Assembly: GCA_009746045.1 (NCBI GenBank)
Contig: RPFO01000312.1
Coordinates: 2,725,279-2,789,278, forward strand
Reading direction: 5' to 3'
Source: Mesostigma viride
Taxonomy: Eukaryota > Streptophyta > Mesostigmatophyceae > Mesostigmatales > Mesostigmataceae
DNA length: 64,000 nucleotides
The translations under genes were made by a program, and so were the position numbers. The notes under the pieces were generated by a model. The model did not search any database and was not told the DNA's origin. It saw only the letters and a program-made list of their open reading frames with translations. This document shows, piece after piece, positions 13,101 to 25,100 of this stretch (positions within the stretch are counted from its first letter, which is position 1; each line of letters begins with the position of its first letter).

Positions 13101-16100
13101 CTGAGTGTCTATTTGATACGCCTCGGTACCCATGCACCTGTCCACCCATCGATTCCACTTCGCCAGGTCACCCAGATACTCCACCCAGGAGACAACTTCT
13201 GGCTCCCGATCCCAGTGGCAGAGGCTGGCGCGGTGAGCTGGCGGCCGCTGACCACCACCGCCGCCACCACACATCCCACCGATGACGACCCCTCGTCCAC
13301 GCCCCTCTACCTCCCCTGCGAGCCGCTGACCTCGCAAGACATCCGCCAGGGATGCCCCCAGGGAGGCTTGCCCTCGGCGACAAGTGGCGACACCCCCGCA
13401 GGGGCAGCAGGGGCAGCTTCGTCCTTGGTGGCGTGCGATGGCAGCGTGTGCGGCGGGGACGCGCGGGACGGCGGCAGGACCTGCGTGGCGAGGACCGCGC
13501 AGGACCGGTCGCTCTTCTTCTGCCTGCAGGTGGTCCAGCAGAGCGAGGTCACGGCGACCAGCGTGGCGGCGTTTGGTGGCGGCACAGGCATGGTGGCCAG
13601 TGCGGTGGGCCTTGGTTTTTCTCCTGCGGACGATGCGGCGGAGGCCTACGTCCCTGGGGCGCTCTCATGTCGGGCTCCTCAGGGAGATGCCGGTGACAGG
13701 TGAGAGCGGTGTTGCGCTTCTGTGGAGACGCGAGGGGCCTGGCTTGGAGTTGGGGGGAGGGTTGGTGGCCAAGTGGCCCTGCGTAGGTGCCAGACAATGG
13801 GGACGGTGGGGATTAGGGCAGCAGGGTTCTGAGAATCCATGTAGATGCGGGCGGCAGGTGAGGTGGGGGACTTGAGGGGCGGGCATGCTGGGGTGGTGAT
13901 AAGCTGCCGTTCATGCAGGCAGCGGGCATGGGCCTAAGTTTTGTGTGAGAGAGTGATGTCGTTATATTGCCTTGTCGGCTTCTATTCACAGCTGACATAT
14001 TCTAGTACTTGTACTGTATGACAAATTATTACTTGTGTTATTACTTGTATTACAAATTATCGCGCATTAGCGCTTGTATGCAAAATTTGTTAGCATAAAC
14101 CATAAGCATTTTTTTTTCTCATAAGCCTTTCTCATGTTCCTCGTCCACCACCTAGCTTGTGCACCTACGAGCAGCTGTAGGGCTGGGCATCTGTAAGCAG
14201 CTAACCAGTCAGGCAGGTGTGTGTATCTGCAGTTCATATCTCGCTACTGCTGTTCTCTGCTGCTCCTTGAGCACCTTTCCATCCCCCCGCAATGCCCTGC
14301 ACGCCGCCAGGACCAAGACACCCGCAGGAGCACCCAGCGTCCAGCACGCATCAGATACAGCCAGTGGTGCCCATAGCCCACGGGGCCGAAGGGCCTCTGC
14401 CCCCGCCGCCACCCTGTCTCGGAAACTGGGCGCTGCGTCGACGTTTCTTCCGGCAGCCGTCACGTACCTGGTGTTCCCCCTCCCCCCGCTGGTGCTGGAG
14501 AACCTGCTGCCCGTCACGCTGGAGGTCCAGCTGGCAGTACCTGGCAAGGGCCTGTTGGAACGGTTCGAGCAGGAGCTCACGATCCCGCCGGTGCGTCCGC
14601 TGCAGAAGTAATAGCACTAGTAGTAATACTATTCTTAAGTAGTGTTTGAGCAGGAGCTCACGATCCCGCCGGTGCGTCCGCTGCCGAAGCAATAGCACTA
14701 GTAGTAATACTATTCTTAAATAGTGTTTGAGCAGGAGCTCACGATCCCGCCGGTGCGTCCGCTGCAGAAGTAATAGCACTAGTAGTAATACTATTCTTAA
14801 ATAGTGCTTGAGCAGGAGCTCACGATCCTGCCGGAAAGTCCGCCATGAATTGTCAACCATGGTAATCATAGTAGATTTCTTATGTAGCACATATGATGGG
14901 TTGCGAATGAACGCTAGTATTGGCGCTAATGAAACCCATCATAGTAGATTTCATATGTAGTATATATGATGGGTAGCAAATGAACGCTAGTATTGGTACT
15001 AATGAAACCCATCATCGTAGATTTCATATGTAGTATATATGATGGGTAGCAAATGAACGCTAGTATTGGTACTAATGAAATCCATCATAGTAGATTTCAT
15101 ATGTAGTATATATGATTGGTAGCTTATGAATGCTAGTATTGGTACTAATGACACCTCGCCGGATCTGTTCTTGCCCACATCCCCAAGAGTAAATCGTAAC
15201 GTCACGTACACCTGCTTTGTCCGTCAAACTGCCGTGGGTGATCCAGGGTGAAGCCATCCACGTCCACACCATCGGCCAGGGACACGTCGTTCATGCCAGG
15301 ATCCGCTGCGATGGCTACAAGTGGTGTGGGGAGGGGTTCCGCATACCCACCGTCCACTCGAGCCGCGCTGGGGCCAACAAGCGCGCTGCTGGGGGGCACG
15401 GGGGCAGCAATGAGGGGGAGGAGGACGGGAGCGTTGACGAGGAGGAGGGGGAGGATGCGGGGGGCCCGGGAGGGTTCATCCCTGTGCGCTTGGAGGTGGA
15501 GGCCGACGTGACAGATGCCAGCCAAGGTAGGATGGGTGAATAGAGATTGTTGATGTTAATTTCTTGCTTCTGTGTGCCCTGGAACGTTCGCTTATGCGTA
15601 TGGATAGCTGGCTTGCTTCTTGATGTGTTACATGGGGCATCCGTATGGCAAGAGCAATGCCACGGCTGGGTGAGATATTCTCCAATTAAGGATTAAGCAG
15701 GACGCAAGCCTTACTCACACGCACGCCCACATCTACACCCTTTACAAGCCCGTACCCCCCCACATCTACGCCCCTGCCCATACCCGCCCACATCTACGCC
15801 CCTGCCCATACCCCTCACCACACGCACATGTGTCAATGAGCCAACCAGCGCAGGCATGGCATGACTATACTACAGTGACCATGGCAGCAATGAGACGTAT
15901 CAATGGACACTAAAGAGTTATCAATGAGCCAACCAGCGCAGGCATGGCATTACTATACTACATTGACCATGGCAGCAATGAGACGTATCAATGGACACTA
16001 AAGAGGTATCAATGAGCCAACCAGCGCAGGCATGGCATTACTATACTACAGTGACCATGGCAGCAATGAGACATATCAATGAGACAACCAGCGCAGGCCA

Positions 16101-19100
16101 TAAACAAACATGTACCCACACACATGCACAAACACCTGCTCCCACACAAAAGCCCACGCAAGGCATCCACACATGCTCCCACACCCGCTCTTGATCCCAC
16201 ACCCGATTCTCGCCTGCGGCTCTCGTCGCTGACTCTCGCCTCGCCTCCATTTTCTTCGTTTTTCTCTTCCCCGCAGGCCCCCGCGTGAACGACCTGGTCC
16301 TGGACGTGGAGTGGTGGGGCCAGCGTGACAGCTGCCAGCGGCACGTCCGCGTCTCCGCCGGCTTCGTCGTCTACAACGCCACCGGCCTGGCCCTCCACGC
16401 CGAACAAGTGCCCTCCTCATCCATCACCGCGCACCACCTGGGCTTCCGGTCCAAGTCGCCCGCGCCAAAGCCGCCTGCCCGCTTTGCGCTGCCACCCCCC
16501 CGGCCTCTCGAATCAGCTCTTACAGGGACCGACGGCAGCAGTCTACCCATGCCTTCAGCAGCAGCAGCAGCAGCAGGAGCACCACGCAGTCAGGAGCCAT
16601 CGCCGATCCGAGGAGGCAGTAAGAGGGGCAGCTTGGACGGCACGGGGCTGGCAACGGTGGTGGCATCTGGGATGGCGGGCCTCCAGGGAGGAGGAGCCAG
16701 GGGGGTCCCTGGGCGCGCCGAGCTGAGGCTGTCGCCGTACCTGGTCATTCCCCGGCTGGCGCCGTCACCAGGGAGGGACATGAGGGTCTCGTGGGAGCCC
16801 TGGAGGAGGGAGGGCCAGGGGGTTGCCCAGGTGGGTGTGGAACCAGGGCTATGGATAACAGACAGTTGCTACTACCTACTGCAGCCTACTGGTAGTATGC
16901 TTTTGGTTTACTGACGAGACATGTTTTACCAGGAGGGTCATTATTTTTTAATGCACCTGTGTTTTTCTATACACATGGTGATGAATGTCGTGACCTCGTT
17001 GCAAGGTGTGATAAACGCAGCACCCAAACATGATCATCATGGGGCATTTCGGTGAAGCTGATGAGATCACATTGCTTTACGTGAATTCTCTATCATCGGA
17101 AAATGTGCGCGTTAGGATTCACTAATTTTTATCCATGCACGACGCGTCACCCTTGTAGCTTTTATTGTGTCTCACACTTTTCCCCCTCTCTACTTTTGTG
17201 GCAACTGGCCCAATGCTCCACCCGACCCCAAACCCAACCCATCCAACCCCAACTCATCCTCTTCTAATCGCAGCTACTGGAAGACTTCGGCGCCGATCTT
17301 GCCCTGCCAGGTACCAGCACGGTGCCACCAACGGGGACCACAGGCCAGGCTGGGTCCTCATCGTCCGTTGGCGCCAGTCACTCTACCCGCATACGCCGGT
17401 CACTGTCCGGCCCCGAGGCATTTTCTGACCCCACCAACGAATTAGGACCCCAACCCGGGAGACCCCGCAGCAGCGAACGAGGCCCCGCCCGCGACACTGC
17501 CATCCGTACCAACCCTCTGGCCCAGCATGCCACCCATTATGCCAACCCCCTCGCCCACCCACTGCATCCACAAGACAACGCTGGTGTCCGCCATGCTGCA
17601 TCGACCACCGGCACGACCCCGACCGCGCCACATCCGTACACCCAGGTGGGCGGCGGGCTGGGCGGGTCGGGCCGGGTGGCCCCCCTGGGCCTCCCTGGGA
17701 CCGCCGAGCTGATCCCTGTCGTGCTGGGACGCGTCACCTGGGAGGTTGCGCAGGCACAGGCAAAGGCCGCGCGCGCCCGCTCGCACGCGCGGTCGCGGTG
17801 GCACCACGGGGGTGCGGGGGCGGGGTTCCCGATGGACTTTGACGTGATGGCGGAAGGCATGCTGGCGACGCTGAGGCGACCGAGGGCAGATCAGAACGAG
17901 CATGACGAGTGCCGGCTGCGCGTGTGTGTGGCACCACCGTTCAAGCCAGGACGACCCACTGCCCCCCCCCCTGCTGTCTCCTCTCTACCCTCTTCCTCTC
18001 TACCCTCTTCCTCGTCAGCGATGCCCTCGTCCACCATGCCACCGTCGTCGTCTTCATCTTCGTCTTCTCAACCATCCTCCTCATCTTCACCGCCGGAAGA
18101 GAGCGGGCTCCACGTGCCCATGCTGCAAGGGCAAGGGCTCCCAGGTCTCGCGCCGCCACCACCGCCACCGCCGGCGTCCGATAGCCCCCTGGGCCTCTGG
18201 TCGGAAGACTTCCCGCTCGTCCCTGCAGGGGGGGTGGGCGTCGTCCAGGTGCCCTTCCGGCCGATGTCGTCGACGCTTGGGTATCCAGGGGGCGGTCCCG
18301 GGGGTGGGTCATGGGCTGGGGGCCATCATGCCCCAATGCCTATTTTCCAGCATGACTCGGCGGGGGGTGGAGGTGGGGGTGGCCATTATTCTGGTGCGAC
18401 TGGGGGTGCGTCAGGGGTGACGGGTGTTGGTAGTGGAAAGGGAGGCCATAGTGATGGTGGCCATGGGACGGCCGGAGGCGGTGGTACGGTGGGCGTGTAT
18501 GACTTCTCGCTGGTCAGCGTGCTCTACTGCGAGGGCCTGGTGCGGCGCGTGCTGCTGCTGCCGCGCTTCATCCTCTCCAATGGCTTTGACGAAGACCTCT
18601 GCTTCACGCAGCAGGGGACGGACATTTACTGCGGGCTGCCCGCGGGTGGCAGCTGCCAGCTTCATTGGACGGACCGCAGCCGCCCCCCGCTCGTGTGCCT
18701 TCGCTACGACGCCCCCGGGTGGGACTGGTCCGGCAGCTTCTCCCCCGAGAGGCTGGGCGACACGATCGTCAAGATGAGGCACCACGGCCAGCACCGGATA
18801 TCTCTACTCCAAGTGGACGTGTCCGCGGGGGGAGGGGAGGCGGCGGGAGGGGGCGTGAACGCCAGCAGTAAAGGAGGGGCGGGAGAGAAAGGAGGGCGAG
18901 CGGGCCGGGTCGGGAGGGGCGGCCACGGTGGGCAGGACGCGATCGGGATCTTGGATCTGCAGGAAGGCGGCGGCGCAGGCTCGTTTCATAGTGGGACGTT
19001 CTTGGTCCGGATTTCCGAATACCGGTCGGGATTCATGCCGTACCGGATCGACAACCTCTCGACTGCGATGCTTCGGTACCGCCAAAAGGGGTGCGCCCAC

Positions 19101-22100
19101 GCCGACGACATCCTGCGGCCCTACCACTCCAGCGTTTACTGGTGGGATGCGCCCTATGGGGAGCACAAGCTCCTCCTCGAGGCGCTCGGGTCGGGCAAGC
19201 TCGGCGAGTTCTCGCTCGACGGCGCGCTCTCGGAGCCGACAACGGTCGTGCTGAAGGCGACCCCGCAGAGGGCCGAGTTGACCCTCCGCATCGACATCCA
19301 CGCCGAGGGGCCCACGCGGGTGCTGCGGGTGGCGGATGCCAGAGTCCACGCGGACGATAGCCCACCCTTGTCTCTCCTGGGACCCAGGCCGCTGGCTGCC
19401 CCGATAGCTTCGCAGGGCACTTCGCAGGGCACTTTGCACAGCAGCCATTTTTACAGCCTCTCAGGGCCAGGCAAGGCCAAAGGGGAAATGGCCGAGGGGG
19501 TCAAGGCATCTGCGGGCGACCTCGGAGCATCCTCCGTGGTTGTCCCCTCGGCAGCGGTGATGTCGACGGTGGAAACCGTGGTGACACTCCGGCTGGCCAG
19601 CATGGGCGTGTCCATCATCGCGCATGTCCCCAGCCAGGGCGGGGGTGCCAGCAGCAGAGGCAGCTTTGTCGCAGGAGGACGGGCTGGCTTTGGGGCCGAT
19701 GCGGGCGGTAATGCAGGCGGATGGCGGATGGCTGCCGGCAGGCTTGGGAGGGATGATGGCGGGGGTGGGGTGGTTCTCGGGGCCCTGCAACCCCCCCCCC
19801 TGGAGCTTCTTTACGCGTCGCTGCGAGGAGTACACTTGCGGGCGACGACGTCACGCGAGCAAGGGCAGCTGCTGGAGTGCCAGGTGGCGGCGATCCAGGT
19901 GGACAACCAGCTGCCGGCGGCCGTGTTCCCTGTTGTGCTTTCGTCCGGGAAGGTGTCCCTGCCAGGTGGCAGCGATGCAACGGCCCCCGTGGGCGGTGGC
20001 GTGGGCAGCGATGCGGCCCTGCTGGGCGAGCTGGCACGATTCGGCGATAGGCCCAGGGAAGGTGGCGGTGCGGCTGGATTCGGGCCAGGACTGACAAACA
20101 GCAGTGGAGGTGGTGGCGTAGGACAAGGTCAGGCAAGGGCAGAGTATGATGCTGGCGGTGGCTTGGGTAATGCTGGCGGTGGGGTAGACCTGGACAAGGA
20201 ACGGCTGAGCTATCTGCTAGGGGAACCGTTTGGGCCATTGGGGGGTTCTCCGCGTGCCCTATCTCACAGGTTGACTGGCCCGGGTGGAGCAGGCGGCAAT
20301 CCCTTGCTCGCGGGTGGCGTCGTGAGTGGCAACGCGCTGCTGGCATCTGCTACGGCAGCGATGACGGAGGATGAGCTGGCAGGAGCGGTCAGCATTAAAG
20401 TGGGGCGGTGGCCGCGGGGGCCGACGTCGTCGGTGGATGTCTTCCGCGTGCTGAGTGTGAAGTGAGTGGAGAGAAATCATTAAGGGAAGGAACGACCATA
20501 ATCTAGTACAGGGTCGGTTTTCACATCTATTCTTGTTGTGGCCTCCATTCTTGTGTTGTTTCCTTGTCTTTGTCCAGTGGTGTAGTGGCCTGTTGGAGGC
20601 TTGGAGTGATGGGTGGGCGAACAGGAGGCGTACCTTATGAGTATACTTTTTACTTTATGTTAGTATGATTCTTTCTACTTTTTGTTCGTAGTATTTATTC
20701 CTCGTTAATGGGACTCAATGGGATTCCTTCACGGGAACTGGTCTGGAAGGTGCCTGCTCCTAATCATTGACGATCGCTTTCCTTCCCATATCACTCCATA
20801 TGCTATGTATCACAAGAGGGAGATGCATTCCTCCCCTTTTCTCTTTCATTATGTATGTTATGTATCACTCCGTCCCGTGCAACCCTGCACCGCCACGCGT
20901 CACCCCACCGCCGCAGCCTGTCTTCGCTGCGGCTGGAAGTCGAAGAGGAGCTCCTCCTCCACCTACTGGCGTTCTCCACCGCCGCGTCGCGCGCTGCGCT
21001 GCAGCTGTCTGACGACTTGACCGCGTCGGGCCCCACCAGCAGCAACACTTCTTCCAGCATCATGACCAACCTTCCTTCCTCATCCGCCGGAGCAGCCGCC
21101 TCGTCCTCTCGCCACCAAGTGACAGTGCCAGCTTCCCCAACAGTGCCCCACCGCCACCGCGACATCCCCTCCCTGCAGGCCACCCCCCGGTGGCGCGGAG
21201 GGGGGGGAACCCTGGGCGCAGGTGCCAGCAGTAGTAGCTACACCGCCGCGGGTCCTGGTGGCAGCCTCCACAACAGCAGCGCCAGCAAGATGAGGACTGC
21301 AGCAGCGTCCCCACGCGTGCTGAGTCAGCCCAACCCGCTCCTCGGCTCCGGCTCCCCCACGTACTCGGCGATCGTCGCGGCGGGCGGTGAGGGGAGGTTC
21401 AGTTTGGACGCGGTCCGACCCGCTGCCGGCGCCGCCGCCACCTCTGGTACTGCCCCTGCTGTTCCGGCTCCGGCTGGCACTGGCACCAGGTCGCCGGCTG
21501 CTCCAGGCGTGTTATTTACAGCCGGGCCGGCTACCACGCAGGGTCCTGCCCCCTCTCGTGCCGGAGATGCCATAGGGACCAGGCGTGGGGATAAGCCCAG
21601 TCAGCCCACCCAGTCGGACGAGAACAAGGAGGAGGAGCAAACGGAGGAGTACAGAGTCCAGAGGCAGCCTGTGACGGATGCTGGTGAAGGCAGCGAGGCT
21701 GCCCGTGTTGGAGAAATCAGCGCTTCCGCTGGTGGTGGGGATGAGGGCGTTCTCTTGAGCCATGGTGGTTCGGAGGGTGCCTCATTTGTAGCGTTTGAGG
21801 GCGACGGTGACGACAGCCAGCACCATGTGATGTGGGCAGTATCCCTGCCGCGCGTCGGGTCATCGTCGTGCCTGGCCGCTGACGTCAGCGGCGGTGCCAG
21901 CTTCCCCCTGACGGACTTTTGGAACACTCCACTGCTCGTGGTGGGCAGGCAGGAGGGGAGGCAGAGGGGCGCGGGGGGGGGGGAGCGGGGGCCCGGGAGG
22001 TCGACGCAGGCACAAAGGTGTACATAGAGCGTCTGCACATCAGCGCCATCGACGTCAGCTTGAGGTGAGTTATTTTCATGGCCTCATTGTTAACAACGAT

Positions 22101-25100
22101 AACAATTGTTGAATGCATGAGTTCCTGATCATCTAAATAGTAGTACCTCGATTATGAATTTTGGATATAAACCTATTATAGGATATAAACCTTGGATACC
22201 ATAGGGTGGGAATCCAAATGGCTCAAGGGATGGTTACCCGGCGAAGCGGTAATCTCTTTGTGGTATTTACAAAACAAAGTAGGGTGTATTTACAAAATTT
22301 TCTACGGCAACCCTACGCCGTTGAAACTTGGAAACCAACCCCCTTTAGGGCGACCCTGTGAACCCCATGCCTTTGGCTCTGAAATGCAACTCCCCAAAAG
22401 GGTTGGTTTCCGATAAGGTCGCATGCAACTGACCTCGTGTCTGGTTCATTGGGGTTTCCCTGTGGGAACGGTTGCCTGGGGCATTGAAAGGCACGCCTTT
22501 TTAAAGGGGTTGGTTTCCGGTCTTGTCGGGTGCACGAAGGGCCTATGGCAGGTAGCTCTAGTTTGAGACCTACGGCTTCGGGAGGCACCCCCCCTTCTCA
22601 AAGGGGTCGGTTTCCCTACTTGTCGGGTGCACGAAGGGCCTATGGCGAGTAGCTCTAATATGAGACCTACGGCTTTGGGAGGCACCCCACCTTCTCAAAG
22701 GAGTTGGTTTCCCCACTTGTTGGCTGTAATCTCTGGGTTGGGGGAGCTGTGGAGAAGGGCAAGGTAACCACACATGAGACAAGGCTAGCGCAGGAAATAG
22801 CCGGCCGGCCGGAGGCATGCTGTGTCTTTGACAGAATTGAGTGCATCTAGTTGTGGACATGCGGCGATTGTTTGCAACAAAACTTGCCACAGGATATTCT
22901 AGGCTATACAATAAGATCGGGCTAGGCACATGGGAGGTTGTAGTTCTCATGTAACGTGCGCAATGCCCACCCCAAAAAGAAAGAATTTCAATCCAACCAA
23001 ACCGACCGCCCAAACCGCTACCACCACCATCATCGCCAACACCTGCTAGAGTTTCCTCCCTCACCCATCAAGTTTTCACGTTATTTTGAGTCTTCCCTCA
23101 TTGGTTCGCACCTTATTTGAAGTCTTCCCCACTCATGTGACTTACCCCCGCACCCATCAGAAAATAATCCCCAACTTTCCACTCCACCCGGGATCCCACC
23201 TGCAGTGCTTCCTGTACCGTCCGATCCGTCAGATTAACCTCGTATAAATGAAGCGCTGCCCACCGTCCCGCTCCCCCCTTTGCCAGCTTTGTGAGCGCAC
23301 CTTGGCAGGTTCTGCGATCGCACCACTCCACCGCGGCGGCGCGCAGCCTGGTGCAGGCGGCGGGGTTCGCTCTGCAGCGTCGCGTGATTGGTCTTGCAGA
23401 GATGGAGGGGGCTCCCGTGCACCTCGCCAGCATCAACGTGGATCACCCGTTTGGCGACTGGGGCGCGTTGCAGGGCATGCTCGTGCGGCACTACACGTTC
23501 CAGGCTCTGCAGGGGCTGTACAAGGTGGGGGGCTAGGGGGGCAGACAGGGCCTGTACATAGTGAGCGTTGGGGGGAGGTGATTAGAGGAATGACAGGGTT
23601 GGGGGGGAGAAAGAATAGGGGGGAAAGAAGCTATACCGGGGGGGGCTGTACAGGGGGGGGGGGGGGGGGGGGGGGGGGAAAGGAGGGAGGAGAGGACAGG
23701 AGATGGTATGTACAGGGAGGATGGACATTAGCCTTGTGTGGCTTGTGAGCTTCCAAGCTTTTATGTCTGCTTGTTCGCTGTTTCTTAACTAAGGCATGGT
23801 TTTCATTCAGTGTCGAAATATAGTTATATTGACACGTCCTTTCCTGCAGTATCAAGGCTAGAAACACCGTGACAGGGTCACTCGTATCGTTCCTAGGACG
23901 CATTTGCTCCTGTCGCCCCCCCCGCCGCCATGTGCTCGGGTTTCGGTCTCTTTGAAAGGAAGGAGAAGACATACAGCAATTCTACAACTTTCCTTCAGCA
24001 GTACTAAAGCTTTCTAGCGCTTAAGCTTTCCTTTTCACTAAAAGTCTTACATTCTAGCGCTAGTGATGTTTCTACAGAGGTCTAATATAGAAACCTTCGT
24101 GCTGTATGGCTCCCCCACCCCCTTCCTATCTGCCAGGTGCTCGGGTCGATGGACTTCCTGGGCGACCCCCTGGGCTTCTTACGCAGCATCCGCACGGGCG
24201 TGTGGGACTTTGTGGCCAAGCCGGCCAAGGGCATCCTGTCACTGCGGCCGCAAGATCTAGCCACGGATGTCAGCGAGGGCACGAGCAGCCTCGTCCGCCA
24301 CACCGTGTTCGCGCTCTCCAACGGGGCCTCCAAGATGAGCCGCGCGGCGCGCAAGGTGGGTTATTATGCTTGCGCACGAGATATCATCGCGGGGTTGTGG
24401 TAGGTGGCTGGCGTGCCAGGGTACTCGTATGCAAGATGAGCCGCGCGGGCTGCCATGCTAGTGTGGGCTATGATGCTAGTGCACCTAAGTTCTCTTCTTG
24501 GTCCGTGACAAACCTTGCTTTTCCTCTCTGGGCTAGTATCTGTCATGGCAGAAAGTACTGGGGGGGAACACCGCCCCCAATTCCTACTATACGTGGACTT
24601 CTACTATAGGTGGATGGACTTCTAGCTGACACTAGTGGAGATGATTGAGCCGTGCGGTATGCCAGACTGGGTGTCCTGCTAGCGCAAAAGACTTCATCAC
24701 GCATCCATCACGCATCCATCACGCATCCATCCGCCAGTGGGATAGGTGGATGGCGTGCTAGCACTCTGATGCGGAGATGAGCCGCGTGCCACGCAAGGTG
24801 GGACGTTGCTGTAAGTTAAGCTTTCATAAAGTGAATTGCTGCGTGCGATTTGTGTTACATTGTGCAATGCTACTGCACTTGCTACCCCAGTGGGTGTTAG
24901 GTTTTCTTTCTTTTTTTAAATATGCTAGGTTTTAAAATAAGAGAGTTAACGTACCAGATACGATAGTGTACAGCTACTACACCATGTAGGAGGAAGCTAG
25001 CTGATTGCACACAATGTGCGGTGCGGCACTGATGTATACATTCATCAGGAATGGTATTTGACACGACGGCTTGTAAAGTGCTACAACCGCAACTTTTCTC

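Noticed and set aside
14865-15156. CRISPR-like array
   Set aside because: Whole 73-bp units are repeated with no unique spacers, inside an intron of a eukaryotic gene. The same applies to the 81-, 87-, 88- and 92-bp arrays.
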